Part shown: positions 5,816-13,721 of the stretch, one piece after another
Numbering within the stretch: the first letter of the stretch is position 1
Layout: every line of letters begins with the position of its first letter
Assembly (NCBI GenBank): GCA_028679405.1
Contig: JAJRBP010000168.1
Span: forward strand, 1 to 15,994
Reading direction: 5' to 3'
Length of the DNA stretch: 15,994 bases
Source of the DNA: Methanoregulaceae archaeon
GTDB taxonomy: Archaea > Halobacteriota > Methanomicrobia > Methanomicrobiales > Methanospirillaceae
Notes under the pieces: generated by a model
What the model was told of the DNA's origin: nothing
The model's input: only the letters and a program-made list of their open reading frames with translations
Databases searched by the model: none
Translations under genes and position numbers: made by a program

Positions 5816-6847
5816 ATGCAGGTCAGGTGCCTGGCGGTCCTCGGGGTACTTCTGCTCGTGTCCATGGTCTCGGCTCATATCCCGGTCGTGCTGCCGGATG
5901 TCAACGGCTCCCCAGGTGCAGTCCTGGTCGAAGACACGATGAAGAGCATCGCACTCTATGGCAGGCTCCATACTCCGGGGGAGGCGGATTATTTCGCGCT
6001 GCCAATGGAGGCCGGGTCACTCCTCCGGGTAAGCCTCTCCACTCCGGATCCGGGACCCTTCTCACCCCTCCTCGTCGTGATGGGACCGGCACTCCCTGAA
6101 AACGATACTCTGCCCGGGTCGATAGTCGTTCCCGGAGGCTACCGGTCCATGGTCATTCCCGGTTCGAAAGGGCCGGATGCGGAGTACGAGCCGTTCACTC
6201 CGATGAGTACTTACCAGGTATCGGAGTATACATTCTCCGTAGATACTCCTGCAATCTACTATGTAGCGGTATACTCGGAGGATCTTCCCGGGAACTATAT
6301 TCTAGCAACCGGGGTCCGTGAAGAGTTCACGCTGACTGAATGGACGCTCATCCCGATCGGGGTGCTCGCCATAAGGATGTGGGAGAGGCAGAACCCGGTC
6401 CTGTTCCTCGGGCCGGTGGTCTTCACCGTCCTTTTCGGTCTCATTCTCACCATGAAGGGTGCGCTTTCAGGTATGCGGCCGGGAGCTGCAGGGGGATGTG
6501 CGATCATCGCCGGCCTTCTTTATGCCGGCAGCGGGTTCTCGACCATGGCCGAAATGTTCGCGGCCCTCTCTGTCTCGGGGATTTCATCGCTCGCCCTGGT
6601 CACTGCTGCACTCGTCGCGGTGCAGATACTCCTTGGAATACTCGCATTGCATATCGCCCTCCGGGGGAGCATGCAGGCAAGGGCCAGGACAGGCATGGCG
6701 GCGATCGGCATAGCAGGCCTGGTATTCTGGGCAGGGTTTTTGATCGGCCCGATAATCGCCCTTTTATCAGTTGTCCTGCCAGACAGGCGTTTCGAGCTCC
6801 ATGGGAGACCTGGTAATTCACCGATTCCGGATGCATTCCAGCACTGA
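5816..6847 (+). CDS. Exported membrane protein with beta-rich ectodomain and C-terminal TM bundle
   Basis: A 343-residue protein. A signal peptide (residues 1-20, cleavage likely after MVSA) leads to an extracytoplasmic beta-rich domain to about residue 170. That domain shows GRLHTPGEADYFALPMEAGS, SPLLVVMGPALP, IYYVAVYSEDLPGNYILATG and REEF, recalling PPC-like domains found fused to membrane segments in several archaea and bacteria. Hydrophobic helices follow at about 194-213, 224-243, 257-280 and 295-320, with a short candidate at 176-188. Conserved Asp-Tyr-Phe and YYVAV/GNY motifs suggest a structural or ligand-binding outer domain rather than an enzyme. ATG 5816 is the first start after in-frame TAG 5807-5809. 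GGGGGAT (5800-5806) is a possible ribosome site; the TATA-like element at 5783-5793 could instead give a nearly leaderless transcript. Function unknown. Confidence 0.75.
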   Translation: MQVRCLAVLGVLLLVSMVSAHIPVVLPDVNGSPGAVLVEDTMKSIALYGRLHTPGEADYFALPMEAGSLLRVSLSTPDPGPFSPLLVVMGPALPENDTLPGSIVVPGGYRSMVIPGSKGPDAEYEPFTPMSTYQVSEYTFSVDTPAIYYVAVYSEDLPGNYILATGVREEFTLTEWTLIPIGVLAIRMWERQNPVLFLGPVVFTVLFGLILTMKGALSGMRPGAAGGCAIIAGLLYAGSGFSTMAEMFAALSVSGISSLALVTAALVAVQILLGILALHIALRGSMQARARTGMAAIGIAGLVFWAGFLIGPIIALLSVVLPDRRFELHGRPGNSPIPDAFQH

Positions 6848-6936
6848 GAGTTTGGAGAGAAGGGTGAGAGAAATACGGACCTGCCGTAACAATTCCTGGC
6901 GGAAAAGCTCACATATCCCCCGGACAACAGAAGTGC

Positions 6937-7416
6937 ATGGATCTATTCGTCCTCCGCCACGGGAGAGCGGTCCGCGAACCACCCCGGGGCGGTTCAGATC
7001 GCGATCGGTCGCTCAGCTCCCGGGGCCGCGGGGATACCGAACGAACTGCCGGCTGGATCAGGGAATCCGGGCTTATCTTTGATACAATCGGTACGAGTCC
7101 GTACCTGCGGGCCGTGGAGACTGCGACGATCATAGCAGATGCGATCCCGCTTCGTAATCACCTCGAGGTGTGGGAGGAGCTCGCCCCGGGAGGGGAAAGA
7201 GAGGACATTATGGACAGAATTTATCGTTCGGGGGAATCCGTGCTCATTGTCGGACACGAACCGATGCTCTCCTCCCTGGTCTCAGATCTCATATCAGGAG
7301 GAACGGCACAGATTCACCTCGGGAAAGGCGGTCTTGCCAGGATCGGGAACCTGACGATGCTTGGACGGGGAGAACTGATATGGCTCCTGACCCGTGATTG
7401 CATGGGCAGCCCGTAA
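6937..7416 (+). CDS. sixA: SixA-like phosphohistidine phosphatase
   Basis: A 159-residue histidine-phosphatase-superfamily protein, the usual length for SixA. Catalytic residues are visible: LFVLRHGRA (Arg7-His8-Gly9), TSPYLRAVETA (Arg58), and VLIVGHEPML (His107). SixA removes phosphate from phosphohistidine in proteins; in E. coli the substrates are HPt/PTS-type proteins. Here it lies 47 bases upstream of ppk1, an enzyme that works through a phosphohistidine intermediate, and in a region with a histidine-kinase-like gene. A substrate in polyphosphate metabolism or signalling is possible but inferred. The ribosome site is weak. Confidence 0.85.
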   Translation: MDLFVLRHGRAVREPPRGGSDRDRSLSSRGRGDTERTAGWIRESGLIFDTIGTSPYLRAVETATIIADAIPLRNHLEVWEELAPGGEREDIMDRIYRSGESVLIVGHEPMLSSLVSDLISGGTAQIHLGKGGLARIGNLTMLGRGELIWLLTRDCMGSP

Positions 7417-7463
7417 AAATTCCTTACTTTCCAGTCAGGCGGCCTCAAATCATGGCATGAAAA

Positions 7464-9656
7464 ATGCAGGAGGAGATCGGGCGCGAAAACGCAAATACCC
7501 GAAAGGCGATAGATCAGGTAATGCAGAGGACGAAGATGGGTTCAGGGCCGAATCCGGTTGCTGACTGCGGGTGTCAGAGAGATCCTGCACATTACCTCAA
7601 CCGCGAACTGTCATGGGTTGAATTTGACCGGAATGTCCTGGATGAAGCAAAGGACACGACGCACCCACTCCTCGAGAGGGTGAAGTTCCTCTCCATCTTT
7701 GCAAACAACCTCGACGAGTTTTTTATGGTCAGGGTTGCCGGGCTCAGGCGCCAGCGGGCGAAAGGTGTGCTCGAAGCACCTCCGGACGGGCTGACACCGG
7801 CCCGGCAGCTGGAAGAGATCAGGTGCACCCTCCTCCCCCTCCTCGGCGAGGAATCGGAATGCTGGCATTCGGATCTTCTCCCTGCCCTCGGGGAGGCCGG
7901 GATCCGCATCCGCCGGTACGACGGACTCGGAGAAAAGGAGAAAGAGAGGTTGCGGGAGTACTTCTCACGCGAGATATTCCCGGTTCTCACGCCGCTCGCG
8001 TTCGACAAGTCGCACCCGTTCCCGTTTATCTCGAACCTTTCCCTGAATCTCGCCATCACCGTCCGGGACCCGGAGAGCGGGAACGACCTTTTCGCCCGGC
8101 TGAAGATCCCCACACCCCTCTTCCCCAGGCTCATCCAGATCCCGGCTGATGACGTGGATGCGTGCAACCGGGATGCAGGGACAGACCTTGTGTTCATCGA
8201 GGACCTGGTCGCGTCAAACCTAGGCCTGCTTTTCCCTGGTATGGAGGTTATCGCTTCGTACCCGTTCAGGATCACGAGGGATGCAGATCTCGAGATCCAG
8301 GAAGACGATGCCTCTGACCTCCTCACGGCCATCGAGGAATCGGTCGAGATGCGGCGGATCGGCGCTCCCGTCAGGATCGAGGTGGACCAGACGATGCCGG
8401 AGGGGATCCGCGGTATGCTTGCAAGGAAGCTTTCGGTGGAGCCACGGATGTTCGACCAGGTCACTCCCCCGATCGGGAAGGCGGACCTGATGCTCCTCCA
8501 TTCTCTCGACCGGCCGGAACTGAAGGATGCACCCTTCGTGCCGACGGTGCCCGGGAGACTTGAAAACCAGTTGCGGATCTTTCCGGAGATAATGAGCCGG
8601 GACATCCTTGTCTTCCATCCGTACGACAGTTTCCAGCCGATTGTGAACTTTCTCTGGCAGGCGGCCACCGACCCGGACGTGCTCGCGATCAAGATGACGC
8701 TTTACCGTGTCGGCCAGAACTCACCGATCGTGGAAGCTCTGCTGAAGGCACGCGAGAACAATAAGGCAGTCTCGGCGCTTATAGAGCTCAAAGCCCGCTT
8801 TGACGAGGAGAACAACATCGGGTGGGCCCGTGCGCTCGAACGCGCCGGTGTACACGTGGTCTATGGTCTCCCCGGACTGAAGGTTCACGCCAAGCTTTGC
8901 ATGGTCATCAGGAAGGAGAAGAGCGGGATCGCCAGGTATGTGCACCTCGGCACAGGCAATTACAACGCGGCCACAAGCCGGGTTTACACAGATATCGGTA
9001 TATTTACCGCTAACGACCTGATCGGGCAGGACGCGGCAGACCTCTTCAATGCCCTCACCGGGTACGCCCGCATACCTGCATACAGGAAACTTCTCGTCTC
9101 TCCGGGGACGATGAGGAACGGGCTCCTCGCCAGGATAGAGCGGGAGATATCCCTGCACAGGAAGGGAGGAAACGGTGCCATCGCCTTCAAGATGAATGCG
9201 CTCCAGGACCGGGAATGTATCGATGCACTGTACCGGGCATCGCAGGCCGGGGTGAGGGTGCAGCTCCAGGTGAGGGGGATCTGCTGTCTGCGCCCGGGCA
9301 TCCCCGGAATCAGCGAGAATATCACGGTCAGTGCGATCGTAGGGCGCTTCCTGGAACATGCCCGGATCTACTGCTTCAATAACGGTGGCGATGCCGAGAT
9401 CCTTATCGGGAGCGCGGACATGATGCCGCGAAACCTCGACAGGAGGGTCGAGACGCTCATGCCGGTCCTGGACCCGGAGATCAGGAGGAGAATCGCAGAG
9501 GTCATACTCCCGGTACATCTCAAAGATACGGTGAAAGCCCGGAGGCTTCGCAGGGATGGAAAATACGAACGGGTACAGGCTGGCCAGGAGGAAAAATCCC
9601 TGAATGCCCAGGACTGGCTGGTTGAACACCGCGGGTGCTGGCATGACCCCTCGTGA
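7464..9656 (+). CDS. ppk1: Polyphosphate kinase 1
   Basis: A 730-residue PPK1, slightly longer than E. coli Ppk (688). It makes inorganic polyphosphate from ATP, reversibly, through a phosphohistidine. Domain order is complete. The N-terminal domain begins at YLNRELSWVEFDRNVLDEA (44-62), followed by NNLDEFFMVR. The head domain includes TPLAFDKSHPFPFISNLSLN. The two catalytic PLD-like domains show SALIELKARFDEENNI and GLKVHAKLCMV (His475, the expected phosphorylated His), RYVHLGTGNYN, and the second histidine in GRFLEHARIYCF (His632) with IGSADMMPRNLDRRVE. About 40 residues precede the conserved start. ATG 7464 is used, and Met20 or Met25 are alternatives, as no strong ribosome site marks the start. 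The 3' end overlaps the CHAD gene by 14 bases. Confidence 0.96.
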   Translation: MQEEIGRENANTRKAIDQVMQRTKMGSGPNPVADCGCQRDPAHYLNRELSWVEFDRNVLDEAKDTTHPLLERVKFLSIFANNLDEFFMVRVAGLRRQRAKGVLEAPPDGLTPARQLEEIRCTLLPLLGEESECWHSDLLPALGEAGIRIRRYDGLGEKEKERLREYFSREIFPVLTPLAFDKSHPFPFISNLSLNLAITVRDPESGNDLFARLKIPTPLFPRLIQIPADDVDACNRDAGTDLVFIEDLVASNLGLLFPGMEVIASYPFRITRDADLEIQEDDASDLLTAIEESVEMRRIGAPVRIEVDQTMPEGIRGMLARKLSVEPRMFDQVTPPIGKADLMLLHSLDRPELKDAPFVPTVPGRLENQLRIFPEIMSRDILVFHPYDSFQPIVNFLWQAATDPDVLAIKMTLYRVGQNSPIVEALLKARENNKAVSALIELKARFDEENNIGWARALERAGVHVVYGLPGLKVHAKLCMVIRKEKSGIARYVHLGTGNYNAATSRVYTDIGIFTANDLIGQDAADLFNALTGYARIPAYRKLLVSPGTMRNGLLARIEREISLHRKGGNGAIAFKMNALQDRECIDALYRASQAGVRVQLQVRGICCLRPGIPGISENITVSAIVGRFLEHARIYCFNNGGDAEILIGSADMMPRNLDRRVETLMPVLDPEIRRRIAEVILPVHLKDTVKARRLRRDGKYERVQAGQEEKSLNAQDWLVEHRGCWHDPS

Positions 9657-11232
9657 TCAGGACCCGGACGTCCTCACGTACTGCGAGTTCGGGTCACTGA
9701 CCCTCCGGCGGCACCTTAAGGCGCTTCGTTCAGAGGTCGCCGGCGTCTCAGTCGGGGCTGATTCAGAAGCGGTTCACCGGATGCGGGTCGCCTCCCGTAG
9801 GCTCCGGGCCTCGCTCCTCCTCTTCCCTGAATGCCTCCCCGGTCCCGCGTATGATCGCTGGAGGAGTGAAATACGGGCGATAACAAAGTCTCTGGGCGAA
9901 GCCCGCGACCTGGATGTCCAGATCGAATTCATCGACAGGTACTTGCCGGATATCGGATCCGGACCAGGAAATACTGCCGGCATCGTCCTGCTCAGGAAGC
10001 AGATCAGTCGCCGCCGGAAGAAAGCCCAGGCCAGTGTCCGGAAGGCCCTGTCGACCCTCAGGTCTGACAAGACGGTTGAAGGGATCAGGCAGGCACTCCG
10101 CAGATACCCGGTCGGCAGGGAAAAAAAAGAAGGTCCCCGCTACTCTCCCGTCCTGTACGAGAGGGCCTTCGATATTGTAGTGAAACGGCTCCTCCGGGTG
10201 CTCTCATACGAAGCCGCGGTACTCTGCCATGACTGCATCTCCGAACACCACGCGCTCCGGATCGACGTGAAGCGACTCCGGTATACCCTGGAGGCATTCG
10301 CCCCGCTCTATCCTGACGGTTTAAAGGACAGGATCGGTGCGCTGAGAGAGATCCAGGACCTTCTCGGGGAGATGCACGACTGCGATGTCTGGATCGCGAT
10401 GCTTCCCCCGTTCCTGGATTCAACCGCCGCCGGCCCGGACCACTTGGTACCTTCAGGAGAAGATCTGACGGGGAAGATTCTTCTGGACCGGCAGGAGAGG
10501 CGGGAGGCATGCTACCGTGAGTTCAGGGATGCCTGGGACAGGGAGAAGCGCCACGATTCGTGGAGTGTCCTCATCTCCTCGCTTGCGACAGGGGGTGCAA
10601 TCAGCGAACTTGATCCCCTCCCGGAGGGAGCACAGATTGGGATCGTCGGCGACCTGAAAGGAAACCCCGCCATACTCCGGGCAATCCTCAGCGACTGCCG
10701 GCATGAAGGGATCGGAGCCCTCGTTATCTCCGGAGACCTTATTGGCCGGGGTCAGAAATCCGGTGAACTGATACGGCTCTGCCGCGACGAAAAGATCCCC
10801 GTCGCGCCCGGATCCGGTGACAGGAAGGTTATTAGAAAAGCTTTTCCTGCAATTCCTGGTTCCAGGCCGGGAAAGAAGAGCAAAAGGCGCCGGGATGTGC
10901 CGTATATTCCGGATACCGACGGGATCTCCTTCCTGTGCGGACTTCCATCCGGATTCGCGTTCTCTGTCGGGAACAAAAGGATCTGGATCGACCCGGCGGT
11001 CAGCTTAGGGAGAGAGCCTCAGGGTCAGGGTGCGATGACAGAAGCCCTGATGACCGCCTTCCCTGCCGATGTGATCGTGATCGGGGGACCTGAGTTTTCC
11101 CTGTCGGAAGGGGGGAGACTGGTCGTCTCGCCAGGTCCAGCCAGGGACACTGCGGGGACCGCACGGTATACCGTGATCCGCCCGGACAGCCTCGAGGTAA
11201 TCAGGAAGGAAGTCGCCCCCGGCTCGAAATGA
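9643..11232 (+). CDS. CHAD domain protein fused to a degenerate metallophosphoesterase-like domain
   Basis: A 529-residue protein from ATG 9643, preferred because GGGTG (9633-9637) precedes it by 5 bases; an upstream in-frame ATG at 9604 lacks such a site. Residues about 10-310 form a CHAD domain, an all-helical fold that binds polyphosphate. Its two conserved basic helices are AVHRMRVASRRLRASL (43-58) and ALRIDVKRLRYTLEAF (204-219), rich in exposed Arg/Lys/His. Residues about 330-515 resemble a YfcE/MJ0936-type calcineurin-like phosphoesterase: QIGIVGDLKGN for D-x-H-G-N, VISGDLIGRG for GDLxGYG, PGSGDR for GNHD, IGGPE for GHTH. Metal ligands are replaced (Lys339 for His; Ser391-Gly392 for Asn-His; no GHTH), so catalysis is unlikely. 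The 14-base overlap with ppk1 implies coupled expression. Likely a polyphosphate-binding accessory; the C-terminal module may bind a ligand or Ppk/Ppx. CHAD call strong, pseudo-enzyme reading moderate. Confidence 0.85.
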   Translation: MTPRDQDPDVLTYCEFGSLTLRRHLKALRSEVAGVSVGADSEAVHRMRVASRRLRASLLLFPECLPGPAYDRWRSEIRAITKSLGEARDLDVQIEFIDRYLPDIGSGPGNTAGIVLLRKQISRRRKKAQASVRKALSTLRSDKTVEGIRQALRRYPVGREKKEGPRYSPVLYERAFDIVVKRLLRVLSYEAAVLCHDCISEHHALRIDVKRLRYTLEAFAPLYPDGLKDRIGALREIQDLLGEMHDCDVWIAMLPPFLDSTAAGPDHLVPSGEDLTGKILLDRQERREACYREFRDAWDREKRHDSWSVLISSLATGGAISELDPLPEGAQIGIVGDLKGNPAILRAILSDCRHEGIGALVISGDLIGRGQKSGELIRLCRDEKIPVAPGSGDRKVIRKAFPAIPGSRPGKKSKRRRDVPYIPDTDGISFLCGLPSGFAFSVGNKRIWIDPAVSLGREPQGQGAMTEALMTAFPADVIVIGGPEFSLSEGGRLVVSPGPARDTAGTARYTVIRPDSLEVIRKEVAPGSK

Positions 11233-11261
11233 TCACAAGCGGCCGGTTTTCCCTGGATTCA

Positions 11262-12950
11262 TCAGAGCAGACCTGGATCCTGCAACTCCTCAGGGTGTCC
11301 TTCTCCCGGCCGGGCTTCCTCCAGGACCACATCGACGAGAAGCGGGATTGAGAATATCTTCTCGAACGCACGCTGCTCGTACTCGACCCCCCAGACCTCG
11401 AGCTGGCAGTCTCCCCTGGCGGTGATCTCAAGGCAGGCTCCATCCTTCTTTCTCCCGGTAAACCGGGCCTGGCGAACGAGGGCTGCATGGCTCCGGTCCA
11501 GGGTCTCGGCGAGCCTGAGAAAGGTCGAGAGGATCCTGACCCGTTTCTGGGTCTCACGGTCGAGATCTTCCATCGGTCCGTACTTCCCGCCCGGCACTTT
11601 CTTCCGGTGGTGCCTTGTGATCTGGGCCATGAACTCCTGTTCGACCCGGTTGAACCCGGGCAGCCCGACGTTCCTTATTATGTAGAAGGAGTGTGCGTGG
11701 TGATTGGTGTACGCGATGAAGGACCCGATATCGTGGAGGAATGCGGCGTACTCAAGGAGCTCCCGATCCGCATCGTTCAGGGAATGGAGACCAAGATCCC
11801 GTGACGAATCGAAGAGGTCGAGCGCGAGACGGGTGACCGTGCGGGCATGGAGCTCGTTGATCCCGAACGATCGCCCGAGCTGGATAATGCTCCGTTCACG
11901 GAGTGAAAGGTCCTGCATGAGGGGAAATTCCGCGATGCGACTCAGGTAGTCCTCGAGGAGGCCGTCCTGCAGGCCCCGCTGGGTGGTCACTACCCGGTCG
12001 ATTCCAAACGACTCCATAACCGCCTCGAGGATTGCTGTCCCTGCAATGATGATATCGGCCCGGTCGGGATTTATCCCTGGAATGGTGCGTCGTTTTTCCA
12101 GCGGGACAGAACAGAGAAGGACTGCTGCCTTCCTGAGCTCTGCCCGTGAGAATGAACCTGTACCTGCCTTCCCGATACCGTTCTTCCCGACGATCTCGGC
12201 AATACTGATGATCGTCCCGGAAGACCCGATGCCGAGCCCGATCTCCTCTCCGGGAAGGTCCTGCGCTGTCCGTATCAGCACATCCTTCGCATATCCCCTG
12301 ATCTCGTCGTACCGCCTGCGGGAGACTGGTTTCTCCTGCTGGTCCGGAAAGAACCGGTTCGTCAGGCGGATCGCCCCCAGCCTGAAACTCTCCAGGTAGG
12401 AATAGGTGAACCTGTCCCCGATTGCGATCTCCGTGCTCCCGCCGCCGATGTCGATAAAGAGTGCCGTCCTGCCGTCAAGATGAATGCCCGAGGCAACCCC
12501 GAGGTAGATCAGCCTGGCCTCTTCCCGGCCCGAGATGATCCTGACATCGAGATCCGCCTCGTGGCGGAGCCGGGCGAGGAGGTCGTTGCAGTTCCCTGCC
12601 TCCCTGGTGGCGGCAGTAGCGACTGCCACGACCTCTTCCGGATGGAAGGAGCATGCGAGTGCCATCAGGCGGCGGCATACGGATACGCACCGGTCGATTG
12701 CGTCAGGGAGAAGCCGCTCCTCCTGAAAAGACCCTTCACCGAGCCTGACTACCTCTTTCTGGCGCGTGAGGACGCGGTACGAACCGTTCGGGTTGATCCG
12801 GACGACCAGGAGGCGGACAGAATTTGTGCCGATATCGAGGAACGCAACGACTCTCTCAGAGGTGAGCTGATGTGTCGTACCCCCCGGGTTGTCGAAAGAG
12901 CGGTCGATACGTCCGTCGTCCGGGCCGGTCCCGGGATCCGGCAAGCTCAT
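11262..12950 (-). CDS. ppx: Exopolyphosphatase / Ppx-GppA family with HD-type C-terminal region
   Basis: A 562-residue protein of the ASKHA fold, close to the long bacterial Ppx form. It releases Pi from polyphosphate ends; the GppA reaction (pppGpp to ppGpp) is the family alternative. Motifs: FLDIGTNSVRLLVV (37-50), VATAATREAGN (110-120), ISGREEARLIYLGV (138-151, with catalytic-type Glu143), FIDIGGGSTEIAIG (165-178) and LGIGSSGTI (239-247). The C-terminal helical region carries an HD-like centre, LLEYAAFLHDIGSF (His406-Asp407) with His417/His418/His420 and RHHRK downstream. The first 33 residues precede the conserved core and contain no alternative ATG. A TATA-like element sits about 27 bases before the ATG, so the mRNA may be leaderless. 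It is convergent with the ppk1-CHAD gene, with 29 bases between stops, and divergent from the thioredoxin gene. Confidence 0.93.
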   Translation of the reverse strand: MSLPDPGTGPDDGRIDRSFDNPGGTTHQLTSERVVAFLDIGTNSVRLLVVRINPNGSYRVLTRQKEVVRLGEGSFQEERLLPDAIDRCVSVCRRLMALACSFHPEEVVAVATAATREAGNCNDLLARLRHEADLDVRIISGREEARLIYLGVASGIHLDGRTALFIDIGGGSTEIAIGDRFTYSYLESFRLGAIRLTNRFFPDQQEKPVSRRRYDEIRGYAKDVLIRTAQDLPGEEIGLGIGSSGTIISIAEIVGKNGIGKAGTGSFSRAELRKAAVLLCSVPLEKRRTIPGINPDRADIIIAGTAILEAVMESFGIDRVVTTQRGLQDGLLEDYLSRIAEFPLMQDLSLRERSIIQLGRSFGINELHARTVTRLALDLFDSSRDLGLHSLNDADRELLEYAAFLHDIGSFIAYTNHHAHSFYIIRNVGLPGFNRVEQEFMAQITRHHRKKVPGGKYGPMEDLDRETQKRVRILSTFLRLAETLDRSHAALVRQARFTGRKKDGACLEITARGDCQLEVWGVEYEQRAFEKIFSIPLLVDVVLEEARPGEGHPEELQDPGLL

Positions 12951-12970
12951 GCCCAGAATTTTCTTCCAGT

Positions 12971-12980
12971 CCCTTTTAAT
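12971..12980 (-). promoter_or_regulatory. TATA-like element of ppx
   Basis: The minus strand reads ATTAAAAGGG at 12980-12971, centred about 27 bases before the ATG at 12950. That spacing would put the transcript start at the start codon itself. The weak ribosome site upstream of the ATG fits a leaderless mRNA. Confidence 0.45.
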
Positions 12981-13031
12981 GTTCCGGATTGTACGGTCGG
13001 GCGATTCCTGAAGCGAAAGATATGTCGTCCG

Positions 13032-13053
13032 TATCCCGGGTGAAACCGGGATA
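13032..13053. promoter_or_regulatory. Inverted repeat between ppx and thioredoxin promoters
   Basis: TATCCCGG (13032-13039) and CCGGGATA (13046-13053) form a perfect 8-bp dyad with a 6-base centre in the 177-base divergent spacer. A second, mutually exclusive pairing exists between CCGTATC (13029-13035) and GATACGG (13055-13061). It lies upstream of both predicted start sites, so an operator controlling both genes is more likely than an RNA structure. Confidence 0.4.
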
Positions 13054-13082
13054 TGATACGGGAATCCGGAAAGTTCTGCGAA

Positions 13083-13092
13083 ATACTATATC
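13083..13092 (+). promoter_or_regulatory. TATA-like element of the thioredoxin-fold gene
   Basis: ATACTATATC at 13083-13092 is preceded by a purine-rich GCGAA. It predicts a start near 13115, just before the AGGTG ribosome site (13114-13118) of ATG 13128. A second element, TGTATATGCT (13101-13110), is too close to the ATG to be the main one. Confidence 0.4.
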
Positions 13093-13127
13093 GGATCACG
13101 TGTATATGCTCGCAGGTGTGAACCGGG

Positions 13128-13520
13128 ATGACAGACGAGGCTCCTCTGGAGGTTGACGACAAGACGTGGGAGAAGGTGGTGGAGAAGGGGGAGCTTCCCG
13201 TGGTGGTGATGTTCTATGGACCCACGTGCCCGTTCTGTCACGCGATGGAACCGTATTTCAGGCAGTATGCCGCCGAGTACAAAGGTACTATCGTTTTTGC
13301 GAGGGTGAATATCGAGACAAGCCTGTGGATTGCGGAGCGGTACGGTATCCGGGGTACCCCGACCTTCAAGTTCTTCTGCAGCGGCCGCCCGGTCTCGGAG
13401 ATGGTCGGTGCAGTCTACCCGGCTCTCCTGAAGAAGGCGGTGGACGAGGTCCTGAAACATGGCAGGGAGTGTATCCGGAGCTCGACTGAGATCGACTACG
13501 AGATCACAGGGTACGGGTGA
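13128..13520 (+). CDS. Thioredoxin-fold protein with CPFC active site
   Basis: A 130-residue cytosolic protein with no signal peptide. The thioredoxin fold is shown by VVVMFYGPTCPFCHAMEPYF, with active-site Cys34-Pro-Phe-Cys37, and by YGIRGTPTFKFF with the cis-proline (Pro78). Two further cysteines lie at Cys84 (KFFCSG) and in the tail (RECIRSS). CPFC differs from the classical CGPC, so its redox potential and partner are uncertain; it could act as a thioredoxin, a glutaredoxin-like protein or a redox chaperone. The C-terminal tail (about 115-130, acidic, Tyr-rich) is not part of the usual fold. AGGTG (13114-13118) precedes ATG 13128 by 9 bases. It is divergent from ppx. Confidence 0.9.
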   Translation: MTDEAPLEVDDKTWEKVVEKGELPVVVMFYGPTCPFCHAMEPYFRQYAAEYKGTIVFARVNIETSLWIAERYGIRGTPTFKFFCSGRPVSEMVGAVYPALLKKAVDEVLKHGRECIRSSTEIDYEITGYG

Positions 13521-13523
13521 AGA

Positions 13524-13554
13524 GTACCGCTTGAACCGGTACCGGTATTTTTTT
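13524..13554 (+). terminator. Hairpin plus T7 terminator of the thioredoxin gene
   Basis: Four bases after the TGA stop, GTACCG (13524-13529) can pair with CGGTAC (13537-13542), or TACCG with CGGTA (13543-13547), and the palindrome ACCGGTACCGGT spans 13535-13546. A run of seven T (13548-13554) follows at once. The T-run alone would be enough for archaeal termination. Confidence 0.6.
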
Positions 13555-13667
13555 CTGCATCCGCAGGCGGTCCTCCAAAACTATCCTGCCCCCAGGCCTC
13601 CGGAGAGAAGGCAGTCATGCGATGACGTCCACTCCGTCACGGCGGTCTTCATGGAGGCCCGGACAAG

Positions 13668-13713
13668 TCAGGAGTCCCCACAGATTTTCTACCGGCCTGC
13701 CGGGGATTCCTGA
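13668..13713. repeat. 12-bp inverted repeat in the thioredoxin/methyltransferase spacer
   Basis: TCAGGAGTCCCC (13668-13679) pairs with GGGGATTCCTGA (13702-13713), with 11 Watson-Crick pairs and one G-U in plus-strand RNA (an A-C mismatch on the minus strand). The 22-base loop contains a second small stem, CCGG-N4-CCGG. It ends 8 bases beyond the methyltransferase stop. It may protect a 3' end or block read-through; no T-run follows on the minus strand. Confidence 0.45.
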
Positions 13714-13721
13714 TCAGGTCA

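Noticed and set aside
5695..6099. Plus-strand frame of 134 codons starting ahead of the membrane-protein gene
   Set aside because: It overlaps the signal peptide and ectodomain coding region in another frame, and its sequence is Arg/Gly-rich without family features, typical of a shadow frame in GC-rich DNA.
9604..9642. Upstream ATG giving a 13-residue longer CHAD protein
   Set aside because: ATG 9643 has a good GGGTG site at the right distance and gives a shorter overlap with ppk1. The extra residues are encoded by ppk1's conserved frame.
8721..9644. Long minus-strand open frame opposite ppk1 (307 codons), and another at 7592-8692
   Set aside because: Both are antisense to strongly conserved Ppk1 motifs. 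Their composition (Arg/Ser- or Pro/Asp/His-rich) reflects complementary GC-biased codons.
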